A DNA stretch of 6,663 nt from JAZKFT01 sp043760535 (GCA_043760535.1 JAYUOV010000028.1:1-6663), one strand, 5' to 3'. Positions 1 to 6,045 are shown, counted from the stretch's first letter. A program made the numbers and translations. Notes: generated by a model not told the origin, from the letters alone.

Positions 1-99
1 CTATATAGCTACTGCAAAAAAACAAGGAATCCCCATCATGCAAGCACTCGCAGATGCCATTCAAGGACGCCCTTTTGTAATGTCGGCCTGAATAGTTAC
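1..99 (+). mobile_element. Right end of an IS66-like insertion sequence (partial)
   Basis: The segment holds the end of a transposase reading frame followed within 8 bases by TTAC at 96-99. IS66-family elements, as I recall them, start with GTAA and end with TTAC, have the transposase stop close to or inside the right inverted repeat, and make 8-bp target duplications. The boundary is supported independently. From base 100 the DNA encodes a peptide (QSTSVSGASYGD...) that aligns without gaps to the fibre protein at 1116-3311 (QGVKSSGTAFGN...), while the residues just before it in that frame do not match. The left end lies outside the window, so the inverted repeat and target duplication (predicted CAATCTAC, 100-107) cannot be checked here. 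The family call rests only on the transposase tail. Confidence 0.6.
2..91 (+). CDS. IS66-like transposase, C-terminal 29 residues (partial)
   Basis: Frame 2 is open from the window edge to a TGA at 89-91. It reads YIATAKKQGIPIMQALADAI followed by QGRPFVMSA. The pattern YI-T--KQG-P---AL-----G-P resembles the extreme C-terminus of many IS66 transposases (roughly GYISTLRKQG-x-AL--VF-G-P). The DDE catalytic core would lie upstream, outside the window. The stop falls 8 bases before the proposed IS end, which is normal for this family. Frame 1 over the same bases is also open, but it encodes an implausible Arg/His/Cys/Thr-rich peptide and continues into the fibre remnant only by chance. The short match makes the family likely, not certain. 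Confidence 0.6.
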   Translation, partial: YIATAKKQGIPIMQALADAIQGRPFVMSA

Positions 100-705
100 C
101 AATCTACAAGTGTTTCAGGTGCCTCTTATGGTGATATGCACTTGAATCCAAATGGCGGATATGTGGGTATTAATTTGCCAACTGGTACAACTGCTTTTGC
201 ACCGCTTGATATTAAACAAACAGCAACAAACAGGGGGTTAAGGCTCAGAAATAATTACAATTCGAATGGCTGGGATATTGCTTCAAATGGAACATTAAAT
301 TTCTACGTTGGCGGATTATATGTTTTAGAAATTGGCCAAGATGGATCATATAACCAGATAAGTGACCAACGACTTAAAACAAATGTAGTTAAAATGGAAA
401 ACGTGTTAGATAAAGTAATGGCTCTTAAACCAAGCAAGTACCAATACATTAATAACAATCCAACACATAAAATTTCAACTGGGTTTTTGGCACAAGAAAT
501 AATGCCCATATTTCCTGAATTGGTCTCTGATTTTAAACATCCTACTGGTGATACAACAGACAATACCGTTTATCATACAATAAACTATACAGGTTTTAGT
601 GTAATTGCCATTAAAGCCATACAGGAACAACAACAGCAAATAGAAAGCTTGAAGTCTCAATTAATTAAAATGAATGAAGCAATCATTATTCTCCAAAAAA
701 AATAA
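100..705 (+). pseudogene. 3' remnant of a fibre protein with a peptidase S74 chaperone domain, cut by the IS
   Basis: Frame 1 from base 100 to the stop at 703-705 encodes the tail of a secreted fibre protein. It begins with a NGGYVGI beta-structured segment homologous to NQSGGNVGI in the intact neighbour. The endosialidase-type intramolecular chaperone (peptidase S74) domain follows, with the signature SDQRLK starting at base 361. The Ser and the Lys five residues later correspond to the self-cleavage dyad of phage endosialidases. Next come KPSKYQY, TGFLAQE and a C-terminal helix rich in Gln and Glu (IQEQQQQIESLKSQL), a probable trimeric coiled coil. The first ATG is at 136, but nothing there resembles a real start: no signal peptide, no promoter, and the homology starts before it. 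The signal peptide, repeats and most of the head are missing, separated by the IS. The domain looks intact; without its head and export signal it should not be functional. Chimeric transcription from the IS cannot be excluded. Confidence 0.8.
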
Positions 706-1115
706 TGAAATATTTCTAAACTTACTGATAAGGTAGCCTTCCCCTTTTTTTGAGTTTTTTTATGTGTGAAGTTGCATTATATTTTTTGCGAAAACACCAT
801 CCATAAAAAAATAACACAAACCCCTTACAAGTTTTTGTAAGCATAATGTTTAAACATCTTATAAATAAAAGACCGTATTTGTTGTGTAAATTATTAATAC
901 AGCTATGCATTGCAGCTATTTCTTTTTGAAAACTTATATAAAAACAGCATTGAAATGGTTATGTACACCTTACAAAAATCTAATCTCATCTTTTACACTT
1001 TCCATTAACTACACAAAAGCTACCAACAAAGTAATGTTTTCTGCCTTAGGGTACAGGCGGTAAAAAGGTAGTGTTAGTACTTTTAGTTTTGAAGTACAAA
1101 AAATCTAAAAAAAAG
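706..1115. other. Non-coding gap between two fibre paralogues
   Basis: This is about 400 bp of AT-rich DNA without a credible gene. The longest frame is a 62-residue minus-strand reading (722-910) with no recognisable features. A 7-bp perfect inverted repeat, CTTACAA-GTTT-TTGTAAG, lies at 824-841, but no T-run follows, so it is not a standard terminator. Directly after the fibre remnant, AAGG-TAG-CCTT (732-742) is followed shortly by a run of seven T. That could act as a weak terminator for it, but I do not call it. A promoter box for the next gene lies at 1084-1091. The GC/CA-rich upstream block seen before 5501 and 6236 is absent here. Confidence 0.6.
1084..1091 (+). promoter_or_regulatory. 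Bacteroidota-type -7 box TAGTTTTG
   Basis: TAGTTTTG fits the Bacteroidota -7 consensus TAnnTTTG and ends 25 bases before the ATG at 1116. The identical octamer lies upstream of the lipoprotein and of the third fibre gene, which makes chance less likely. No clear -33 TTTG is seen at the right distance. The site also argues that translation starts at 1116, because a start at GTG 1071 would lie upstream of transcription. Confidence 0.5.
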
Positions 1116-3311
1116 ATGAAAAAAATAATTATCTCCATCGCATTGCTAACAGTAGTTTATACTATTTCTTTTGCACAGAGTGTGGGCATTGGTACAAGTG
1201 CTCCTGATGCATCATCCCTGTTAGAATTAAAAGGTACCAACAAAGGCTTTCTTCCGCCAAGGATGACGGCTAGGGAAAAAGGGTTGATTGCCTCTCCAAA
1301 ACAAGGATTGATGATTTACCAAACCGATGGTACAAAGGGGTTGTATGTGTATGATGGCACCAACTGGATGGCAGTAACTACTGCAGCAGGCTCTGTAGCA
1401 AATGTGTGGTCACTAAATGGTAATGCAAGTACTGATGCTGCCACAAGTTTTATTGGCACTACCGATAACCTGCCCTTAAAATTCAGGGTAAACAATATCA
1501 CTTCAGGTGGGCTTTACCCTTCAAATGGTAATGTAGCTTTGGGAATGTATGCATTGGATAGTGCAACATCAGCAATTGGTGGCCAAAACAATGCAATTGG
1601 TTACAATGCATTACATGCAAATATTTACGGAAACGACAATAATGCCTTTGGAACTGCAGCACTTTTTAGTAATAAAACCGGCGACCATAATGTTGCAATA
1701 GGAACGGGTAGTCTAGTGAGTAATACTATTGCCGATAATAATGCAGCCATTGGAGCGTATGCTTTAAACAACAACACGATAGGGAAAAATAATATTGCTG
1801 TAGGCTACAATACACAATACAACAATGTAAACGGAAATAGTAATATAGTATTGGGTATTGCAGCATCATACTTAAATGTGGCAGGTAGCAATATTGTAGC
1901 CATTGGTGATTCTGCGTTGTACAGGAATACGATGGGTGCTAATGTTGCCATTGGTTCTAAAGCGTTATTTAGTAATACAACCGGTGTTTCTAATACTGCT
2001 GTAGGAAGCGATGTATTGTATAGCAATACTATTGGCAACCAAAATACAGCAGTGGGCAGGGCATCGTTGTATGATAATGTCTCAGGTATTCAGAATACTG
2101 CCATGGGGCACCAATCTTTAAAAAATAACAAGACGGGTAATGGTAATGTTGCAGTAGGTTTTCAGAGTTTGTTTGTAAATGTAGCAGGGGAAGATAATAC
2201 TGCAATAGGTAGCGGCACCCTTGCAAATAATACCGGATATGCCAATACAGCAGTGGGTGCTGGTTCGTTAAATACAAATACAAGTGGGTTTAATAATGTT
2301 GCAATTGGCCCTGGAGCGCTTTCAGGCAATACCTTGGGATCAAATAATGTAGCTATCGGCATTGATGCATTAAACAATAATATTTCGGGAACAAATAATA
2401 CTGCGATAGGGGAAGGTGCTAATACCTGGGGCAGCACTTTTACCAATGCAACAGCCGTAGGTGCTAAAGCACAGGTAGGCTGCAGCGATTGTATTGTACT
2501 AGGGTCCACCACAGGTTACAACGGTGCTACAACAAATGTAAAGGTTGGTATTGGCATTACTAATCCACAGAAAACTTTGCATGTTAATCCCAATGGTGCT
2601 GGAGGAATTGCGATTGGAAACAGCTTAACAAGTGGAGGCTATACCGTTTTAAATATGGGCATCTCACAAGAGAGTGGCGGCTATGCATTTCTACAGGGGG
2701 TTAAATCATCGGGCACAGCCTTTGGCAACCTGGCATTAAATCAGTCTGGTGGAAATGTGGGCATAAGAACAGCATTGCCACTAGCAGCACTGCATGTAAA
2801 ACAAAGCAGCGACGCCTATCCTATTACTGATGGAGCTGTACGGTTGGAAAGGCAGGCAAATACTACTCATTGGAATTTTGGAGTAGATGTAGGAAATGAC
2901 TTGAGCTTTTCTTTTAACGGTGCACCTAAGTTTTATTTTGATGATGTTAGTGGCGATATTACTGTTGTCTCCGACTTGCGGATGAAAAAAGATATCCAAA
3001 CTATTGAAACCGCTTTGCCTGCGCTGATGAAGCTTCAACCTAAAGTTTATCACTACAAAGATAATGACGCAAATGCTCCTTTATCCTACGGCTTTATTGC
3101 ACAGGATGTAGAGAAAGTATTTCCGGATATTGTTACCACAAAAGGGCCTGAAGGTTTAAAGGCAATAGGGTATCAAAAATTAAATATAATGGCGATTAGG
3201 GCAATACAGGAGCAACAGGAGCAAATAGAACTTTTGAAAAGTGATAATAAAATATTAAAAGAAAAAATGGAAAAAATGGAAGCGGCAATAGAAGCTATCA
3301 ATAAAAAGTAA
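1116..3311 (+). CDS. Secreted fibre/adhesin-like protein with YadA-type head repeats and a self-cleaving S74 chaperone
   Basis: The product has 731 residues. Residues 1-20 form a signal peptide (MKKIIISIALLTVVYTISFA, probable cut before Gln21). Residues about 22-85 are the VGIGT..PDAS.LLELK..NKGFLPPRMTA module common in Bacteroidota surface proteins. Residues about 139-474 hold 17-residue repeats of the type (V/T)AIGxxALxxNTxGxxN, which resemble YadA-like left-handed beta-roll heads. A CSDC motif (Cys456, Cys459) sits near their end. A GIGITNP.KTLHVNPNG stalk leads to the peptidase S74 domain, which begins at SDLRMK. Ser619 and Lys624 match the Ser-Lys self-cleavage pair of phage endosialidases, so release of the last 113 residues after trimer folding is expected. 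The end (about 693-731) is a Glu/Lys/Gln-rich coiled coil. ATG 1116 is chosen over GTG 1071 because it gives a clean signal peptide and lies after the promoter box. No sorting or autotransporter membrane domain is visible, so how it is held at the surface is unknown. The ligand cannot be predicted. Confidence 0.85.
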   Translation: MKKIIISIALLTVVYTISFAQSVGIGTSAPDASSLLELKGTNKGFLPPRMTAREKGLIASPKQGLMIYQTDGTKGLYVYDGTNWMAVTTAAGSVANVWSLNGNASTDAATSFIGTTDNLPLKFRVNNITSGGLYPSNGNVALGMYALDSATSAIGGQNNAIGYNALHANIYGNDNNAFGTAALFSNKTGDHNVAIGTGSLVSNTIADNNAAIGAYALNNNTIGKNNIAVGYNTQYNNVNGNSNIVLGIAASYLNVAGSNIVAIGDSALYRNTMGANVAIGSKALFSNTTGVSNTAVGSDVLYSNTIGNQNTAVGRASLYDNVSGIQNTAMGHQSLKNNKTGNGNVAVGFQSLFVNVAGEDNTAIGSGTLANNTGYANTAVGAGSLNTNTSGFNNVAIGPGALSGNTLGSNNVAIGIDALNNNISGTNNTAIGEGANTWGSTFTNATAVGAKAQVGCSDCIVLGSTTGYNGATTNVKVGIGITNPQKTLHVNPNGAGGIAIGNSLTSGGYTVLNMGISQESGGYAFLQGVKSSGTAFGNLALNQSGGNVGIRTALPLAALHVKQSSDAYPITDGAVRLERQANTTHWNFGVDVGNDLSFSFNGAPKFYFDDVSGDITVVSDLRMKKDIQTIETALPALMKLQPKVYHYKDNDANAPLSYGFIAQDVEKVFPDIVTTKGPEGLKAIGYQKLNIMAIRAIQEQQEQIELLKSDNKILKEKMEKMEAAIEAINKK
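1530..2537 (+). repeat. Degenerate 51-bp (17-residue) coding repeats, about 18-20 copies
   Basis: Each unit encodes roughly (V/T)A(I/V)G-x2-(A/S)L-x2-N-(T/V)-x-G-x2-N, for example VAIGSKALFSNTTGVSN and TAVGSDVLYSNTIGNQN. Most units are 17 residues; two or three are 16, and the first and the last two are irregular. The conserved Ala/Val-(Ile/Val)-Gly and Asn positions fit one coil of a beta-roll per unit, as in YadA-like heads. DNA copies are too diverged to be a recent expansion, although units share words such as AATAC(T/A)GC(A/T)GT and TAATGTTGCAAT, so copy-number change by recombination remains possible. Confidence 0.85.
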
Positions 3312-3382
3312 ACAACGTTTTAATAATATTTTGGTTTGCATTGTTCACAATAAAAAAAGCAGCAATATTATTTAATAGTTGG

Positions 3383-3408
3383 GGAAGCGTTTTGGCTTCC
3401 TTTTTTTT
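3383..3408 (+). terminator. Intrinsic terminator of the fibre gene
   Basis: GGAAGC (3383-3388), a 6-base loop and GCTTCC (3395-3400) form a perfect 6-bp stem followed by eight T (3401-3408). It lies 72 bases after the stop of the fibre gene. A longer AT-rich inverted repeat (AATAATATT 3322-3330 with AATATTATT 3364-3372) precedes it. Confidence 0.85.
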
Positions 3409-3472
3409 ATTCCTTTTAAATTAATAAAAAAGATGAATAAAGTTTGATTATTAAAGTTTTTTAAAATTCGTT

Positions 3473-4396
3473 ATGAAAATAAAAGATAAATCATATTTCA
3501 AAAACGAAAAGGCAGATCTCGAGTATTTTGAAAGTTGGGTAACTCAATTAGAGCAACACAACCAAAGGCAATATGAACGCTACGAAATTGCCACCTCACT
3601 TGGCAAAACACATGTTTGGGGGCTTCACACAAAAGAAAACTTAAATGACAGCCTGGTGATTTTTCCAGGAGCAAGAACAACCGCTTTAATTTGGGATTTT
3701 GACAAAGGAGTTGACAATTTAAACCATAAAATGAAAATATTTATGGTGGAAACGAATGGGCTTCCTAATAAGAGCAATGGTGAAACACCTGAAATTAAAT
3801 CGTTCAATTATGGCCATTGGGCGGCGGAAATTTTTGAAAAATTAAATATTGAAAAAGCTTTTATAGCCGGGGCTTCATTCGGCGGGCTTATTTGTATGAA
3901 ACTTGCAATTGTAAAACCTGAAAAAGTAAAAGCTGCTTTTTTGCTTAACCCGGGTTGTTTGCAATCATTCTCTTTATCGTTGCCCAATCTTTATTTTAAC
4001 CTCCTGCCCATCATATTCCCGAACAAAAAGAATGTATTAAAACTTCTTGACAAAGCTGTTTTCTGCAAACCAACCCATCAATTATCACAATTTTCAGAAA
4101 AGATGCTGGTTGACTATGAAGTTTTTGCAATAAGTCGCTTTAGAGATAATACCCAAAGACCATATTATATGGGCAAGCAACTATCAGAAGTAAAAGTTGA
4201 TACTTACCTTTTGGAAGGCGACAAAGACTTATTATTTCCATACAAGAAATCAATTAAAAACGCAAAAGCACATATAAAAACATTAAAAGAAATTAAAGTG
4301 TTTTCGAACACAGGCCACGGGATTGAAACTTATTATAAAGCCATGAATTATATAGGAGAAAAAATAAAAAATTATGACAACTACAGTAAGGGTTGA
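3473..4396 (+). CDS. Alpha/beta-fold hydrolase
   Basis: The protein has 307 residues and no signal peptide, so it is probably cytoplasmic. The nucleophile elbow is GASFGG with Ser135 (G-x-S-x-G-G). The acid is probably Asp252 in EGDKDLLFP (Asp250 is the alternative), and the base is His282 in NTGHGIE. A loop FPGARTTALIW at 64-74 is placed like the oxyanion-hole loop after the first core strand. Residues about 160-240, including a hydrophobic stretch with LPNLYFNLLPIIFP, would form the cap that decides the substrate. All three catalytic residues are present and the length is normal for the superfamily, so the enzyme should be active. The substrate is unknown: esterase, lipase-like and C-C hydrolase roles are all possible. 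The gene has its own start after the terminator at 3383-3408. AAAGTTTG (3438-3445), one base off the -7 consensus, ends 28 bases before the ATG and may be its promoter. A broken Nudix gene follows. Confidence 0.85.
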   Translation: MKIKDKSYFKNEKADLEYFESWVTQLEQHNQRQYERYEIATSLGKTHVWGLHTKENLNDSLVIFPGARTTALIWDFDKGVDNLNHKMKIFMVETNGLPNKSNGETPEIKSFNYGHWAAEIFEKLNIEKAFIAGASFGGLICMKLAIVKPEKVKAAFLLNPGCLQSFSLSLPNLYFNLLPIIFPNKKNVLKLLDKAVFCKPTHQLSQFSEKMLVDYEVFAISRFRDNTQRPYYMGKQLSEVKVDTYLLEGDKDLLFPYKKSIKNAKAHIKTLKEIKVFSNTGHGIETYYKAMNYIGEKIKNYDNYSKG

Positions 4397-4414
4397 GACA
4401 ATTTGCAATTGCTT

Positions 4415-4434
4415 TTTTAAAAGTACTTTTAAAA
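4415..4434. repeat. Perfect 20-bp palindrome, possible bidirectional terminator
   Basis: TTTTAAAAGTACTTTTAAAA equals its own reverse complement. It begins 18 bases after the hydrolase stop, and GCAATTGC (4405-4412), another perfect palindrome, lies just before it. As RNA, the AAAAG..CTTTT hairpin would be weak and A-U rich. Use as a terminator is possible; a protein-binding or recombination-associated site is equally open. Confidence 0.5.
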
Positions 4435-4497
4435 CACACATGCGCCTGAAAAATATAAACGAAAAGGTTAGTAGAAAATATAAGACACATAGCTCAC

Positions 4498-4924
4498 AAC
4501 AACGAACTTAAAACTGTTATTCTCACAAGACAGTTTCGCCTTCCAACATTTGTAAATGGAAACGAAACAGGAATGTTAATTGAAGCTTGTGCGGGCTTGT
4601 TAGGCAAAGACAATGCAGAAGATTGTATTGGAAGAGAGACAGAAGAAGAAACAGGATATAAAATTACAGAAGTACGTAAAATATTTGAGGCATATATGTC
4701 GCCAGGTTCAGTAACAGAAATTTTGTACTTCTTTATTGCTGAGTATTCAAAAGAAATGAAAGTAACGGACGGTGGACGGTGGAGGGGTTCAAGATGAAGA
4801 AGAAAATATAGGAGTGTTGGAACTCCATATTGGTGAAGCATTGAAAATGATGGACAATGGAGAAATTAAAGACGGAAAGACAATTATGTTACTTCAATAT
4901 ATAAAACTTAACAAAATACTTTAA
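4498..4924 (+). pseudogene. Broken NudK-like Nudix hydrolase (5' truncation and frameshift)
   Basis: The readable peptide starts NNELKTVILTRQFRLPTFVN and continues GNETGMLIEACAGLL. The Nudix box half RETEEETGY follows, then VRKIFEAYMSPGSVTEILYF. This matches the NudK / GDP-mannose pyrophosphatase branch, which hydrolyses nucleotide sugars; E. coli NudK has closely similar QFR, CAGLL, EETGY and YMSPG..TE segments. Two lesions are visible. First, about 50-60 N-terminal residues of the family are missing: upstream of about 4498 the frame loses resemblance, lacks an ATG and meets a stop at 4456-4458. The first ATG (4573) lies inside the fold. Second, a 7-bp tandem duplication at 4767-4780 shifts the frame, giving a stop at 4795-4797. 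Removing one copy restores DGGGVQDEEENIGVLEL and a normal C-terminus (GEIKDGKTIMLLQY) to the TAA at 4922-4924. The catalytic Glu residues survive. The reading frame after the lesion is undamaged, so the second break looks recent. Confidence 0.85.
4767..4780 (+). repeat. 7-bp tandem duplication (GGACGGT x2) that breaks the Nudix gene
   Basis: GGACGGT occurs at 4767-4773 and again at 4774-4780, followed by GGA, the start of a third copy. With two copies the frame reads DGGRWRGSR and stops. With one copy it reads DGGGVQDEEE, as in NudK homologues. Slipped-strand replication explains this best. Contraction would restore this part of the gene. Confidence 0.8.
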
Positions 4925-4943
4925 AGCAAAACATTTCAAAATT

Positions 4944-5300
4944 ATGATGATTCTTATTTCAGAACCTTATCGTGGAGGAACAAATGACGACCCAATTCTT
5001 ATAAAAAAGAATTTAGAAAAACTTGAATCCGTTGCCCTGCCTTTGTTTCGTAAGGGACACATTCCTATGATTGGGGAATGGGTTGCATTACCATTAATGC
5101 ATTTAGCAGGTTCAAAGAAAATTGGTGATAGTATTTGGGATGAAATTCAATATCCTGTTACACATCGTCTCCTAGAAAAATGCGATGCCGTTTTTCGACT
5201 TGAAGGTGCATCAAAAGGAGCAGACGAAGATGTAAGAATTGCTCAAGAAAGGGGTTTGAAAATTTATTATAGTTTGGATGAAATTCCTAAGTTGGTATAG
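4944..5300 (+). CDS. Small DUF4406 / nucleoside 2-deoxyribosyltransferase-like protein
   Basis: The protein has 118 residues and is soluble. It starts with a hydrophobic strand, MMILISEPYRGG, at the position where relatives have YI(S/A)GP. A helix follows (DPILIKKNLEKLESVALPLFRKG, 16-38), then PMIGEWVALPLM. The C-terminal part holds CDAVFRLEGASKGADEDVRI and IAQERGLKIYYSLDEIPKL. The pattern strand - D.v.rl.g.S.Ga..E...A...G..iyy is that of the small Rossmann-like DUF4406 / deoxyribosyltransferase group, where a Glu like Glu95 is the nucleophile in true transferases. Enzyme activity is not shown here; base exchange, N-glycosidic hydrolysis or only nucleotide binding are possible. ATG 4944 is followed by a second ATG (4947), and either may be used. 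It starts 19 bases after the Nudix stop with no terminator between, so they were probably one operon. The Nudix break may now reduce its expression by polarity. A strong terminator follows. Confidence 0.6.
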   Translation: MMILISEPYRGGTNDDPILIKKNLEKLESVALPLFRKGHIPMIGEWVALPLMHLAGSKKIGDSIWDEIQYPVTHRLLEKCDAVFRLEGASKGADEDVRIAQERGLKIYYSLDEIPKLV

Positions 5301-5349
5301 AAATAAGATTACTAACATGGTTTCCGGTTATTTTTTTTCACTAAATCTT

Positions 5350-5375
5350 AAAGGCTTTAATAGCCTTTTTTATTT
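5350..5375 (+). terminator. Intrinsic terminator of the Nudix/DUF4406 operon
   Basis: AAAGGCT (5350-5356), loop TTAAT, and AGCCTTT (5362-5368) form a perfect 7-bp stem followed by TTTATTT. It lies 49 bases after the stop at 5300. Confidence 0.85.
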
Positions 5376-5500
5376 ACCACCTAATACACATTAGCCCCCA
5401 CCCAACCAGTAGCACCGGCCAGCCAATACGCACCAATATTTACCTTCATGGGCAGCTATAGTTTTGTGAAAATTATTAAATAACACTAAACATTTTAATC
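5373..5500 (+). repeat. 128-bp upstream module, copy 1 (before the lipoprotein)
   Basis: The 128 bases directly before ATG 5501 align without gaps to the 128 bases before ATG 6236. I count about 101 identical positions (79%) by hand. Best-kept runs are CACCCAACCA, CAATACGCA, TAGTTTTGT and TTATTAAATAACA. The homology covers promoter and 5' leader and stops at the coding region: after MKK the two proteins are unrelated. The module upstream of the -7 box is GC-rich and C/A-rich compared with its surroundings, which suggests a conserved binding region. Confidence 0.8.
5459..5466 (+). promoter_or_regulatory. -7 promoter box TAGTTTTG of the lipoprotein gene
   Basis: TAGTTTTG fits TAnnTTTG and ends 35 bases before the ATG, exactly as in the paralogous module before 6236. 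A clear -33 TTTG is not seen. TTTACC at 5439-5444 is conserved in both copies and could be the upstream contact, though its spacing is slightly short. The leader would be only about 25-30 nt. Confidence 0.6.
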
Positions 5501-5992
5501 ATGAAAAAATTACAATTAGTTACCGCTCTTGCACTGGTAACAATTCTTAGTTCTTGCTCGAAAGAAGATCCTGCACCCACACCACAACCTGCAAATTATG
5601 ATGAAATCAAACTGGTGGATATTCAAAATAGAAGTGGTTTGATGACAGCTACCAATATATTAGCTTCTGATGCGCTTGGGTTTTTATGGCCAAAAGGAAC
5701 TATAGTCATTTTTAAAACAAGCAACGGTACTTTAGGGAAATTTGAAGTGGTGAATATAGAAAAAGTAAATAATTATGCGCTTACGTTAAACGTCACTATT
5801 TATGATTCGAACGGAACAATAAAAAAATCGATAAATGGACTTCTCATTCGTGGAACATGGGGATGTAATTTAGATACACCCATTGAAGATAATGCCGGTT
5901 TACAATCAGATTTTTCCTGGTACAGGCCAACACAGTTTGAAACGCATTTAGTACCTAATAACGGTGCAATCTTTTTGAAATACACTTTTTAA
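5501..5992 (+). CDS. Probable surface-exposed lipoprotein of unknown function
   Basis: The product has 163 residues. Residues 1-18 form a lipoprotein signal peptide and the lipobox LSSC puts the acylated cysteine at position 19. The next residues, SKED, match the Bacteroidota lipoprotein export signal (a basic or polar residue followed by acidic residues near +2 to +4), which sends lipoproteins to the outside of the outer membrane. A Pro-rich linker (PAPTPQP) leads to a domain of about 130 residues with alternating hydrophobic pattern (GTIVIFKTSNGTLGKFEVV, YALTLNVTIYDSNG), probably a small beta-sandwich or barrel. A single further Cys (in GTWGCNL) is present. I recognise no family. The gene has its own promoter in a module shared with the next fibre gene and its own terminator, so it is monocistronic but probably co-regulated with the fibre. 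A partner or anchor role for the fibre is a guess from location only. Confidence 0.75.
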   Translation: MKKLQLVTALALVTILSSCSKEDPAPTPQPANYDEIKLVDIQNRSGLMTATNILASDALGFLWPKGTIVIFKTSNGTLGKFEVVNIEKVNNYALTLNVTIYDSNGTIKKSINGLLIRGTWGCNLDTPIEDNAGLQSDFSWYRPTQFETHLVPNNGAIFLKYTF

Positions 5993-6008
5993 ATAAATAA
6001 CAATTGTG

Positions 6009-6045
6009 AAAAAATGACTGGTACTTATCGGTCATTTTTTATTTT
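6009..6045 (+). terminator. Intrinsic terminator of the lipoprotein gene
   Basis: AAAAAATGAC (6009-6018) pairs with GTCATTTTTT (6031-6040). The 12 bases between can add four further pairs (two of them G-U), leaving a 4-base loop. The A-run/T-run symmetry means it could work in both directions. Confidence 0.85.

Noticed and set aside
136..705. ATG 136 as a true start of a 189-residue protein
   Set aside because: Homology to the paralogue begins before it at base 100, there is no signal peptide, and the upstream DNA is the end of an IS.
722..910. Minus-strand 62-codon frame in the gap between fibre genes
   Set aside because: No signal, motif or start context, and its composition is that of random AT-rich DNA.
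1071..1115. GTG start adding 15 residues to the fibre protein
   Set aside because: The extension (MLVLLVLKYKKSKKK) would put a second hydrophobic stretch and a Lys-rich segment before a perfect signal peptide, and it overlaps the likely promoter box at 1084-1091.
2162..2512. Minus-strand open frame of 116 codons inside the fibre gene
   Set aside because: It is the antisense of the repeated coding units; its periodic sequence comes from the repeats. The same holds for 1805-2038 and 2029-2283.
1530..2537. CRISPR-like regular repeats
   Set aside because: The 51-bp period is coding, degenerate and without unique spacers; it corresponds to 17-residue beta-roll units.
4374..4511. Plus-strand 45-codon frame overlapping the end of the hydrolase gene
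   Set aside because: It overlaps the hydrolase by 23 bases, has no suitably spaced ribosome-binding site, runs through the palindrome and resembles nothing I know. It is not the missing Nudix N-terminus.
4430..4512. Integron-type attC site between the hydrolase and the Nudix remnant
   Set aside because: I looked for RYYYAAC and GTTRRRY core pairs; GTTAGTA near 4467 does not fit and no matching partner was found.
4494..4841. Minus-strand open frame of 115 codons over the Nudix remnant
   Set aside because: The plus strand encodes clear Nudix motifs over the same bases; the antisense peptide shows no recognisable feature.
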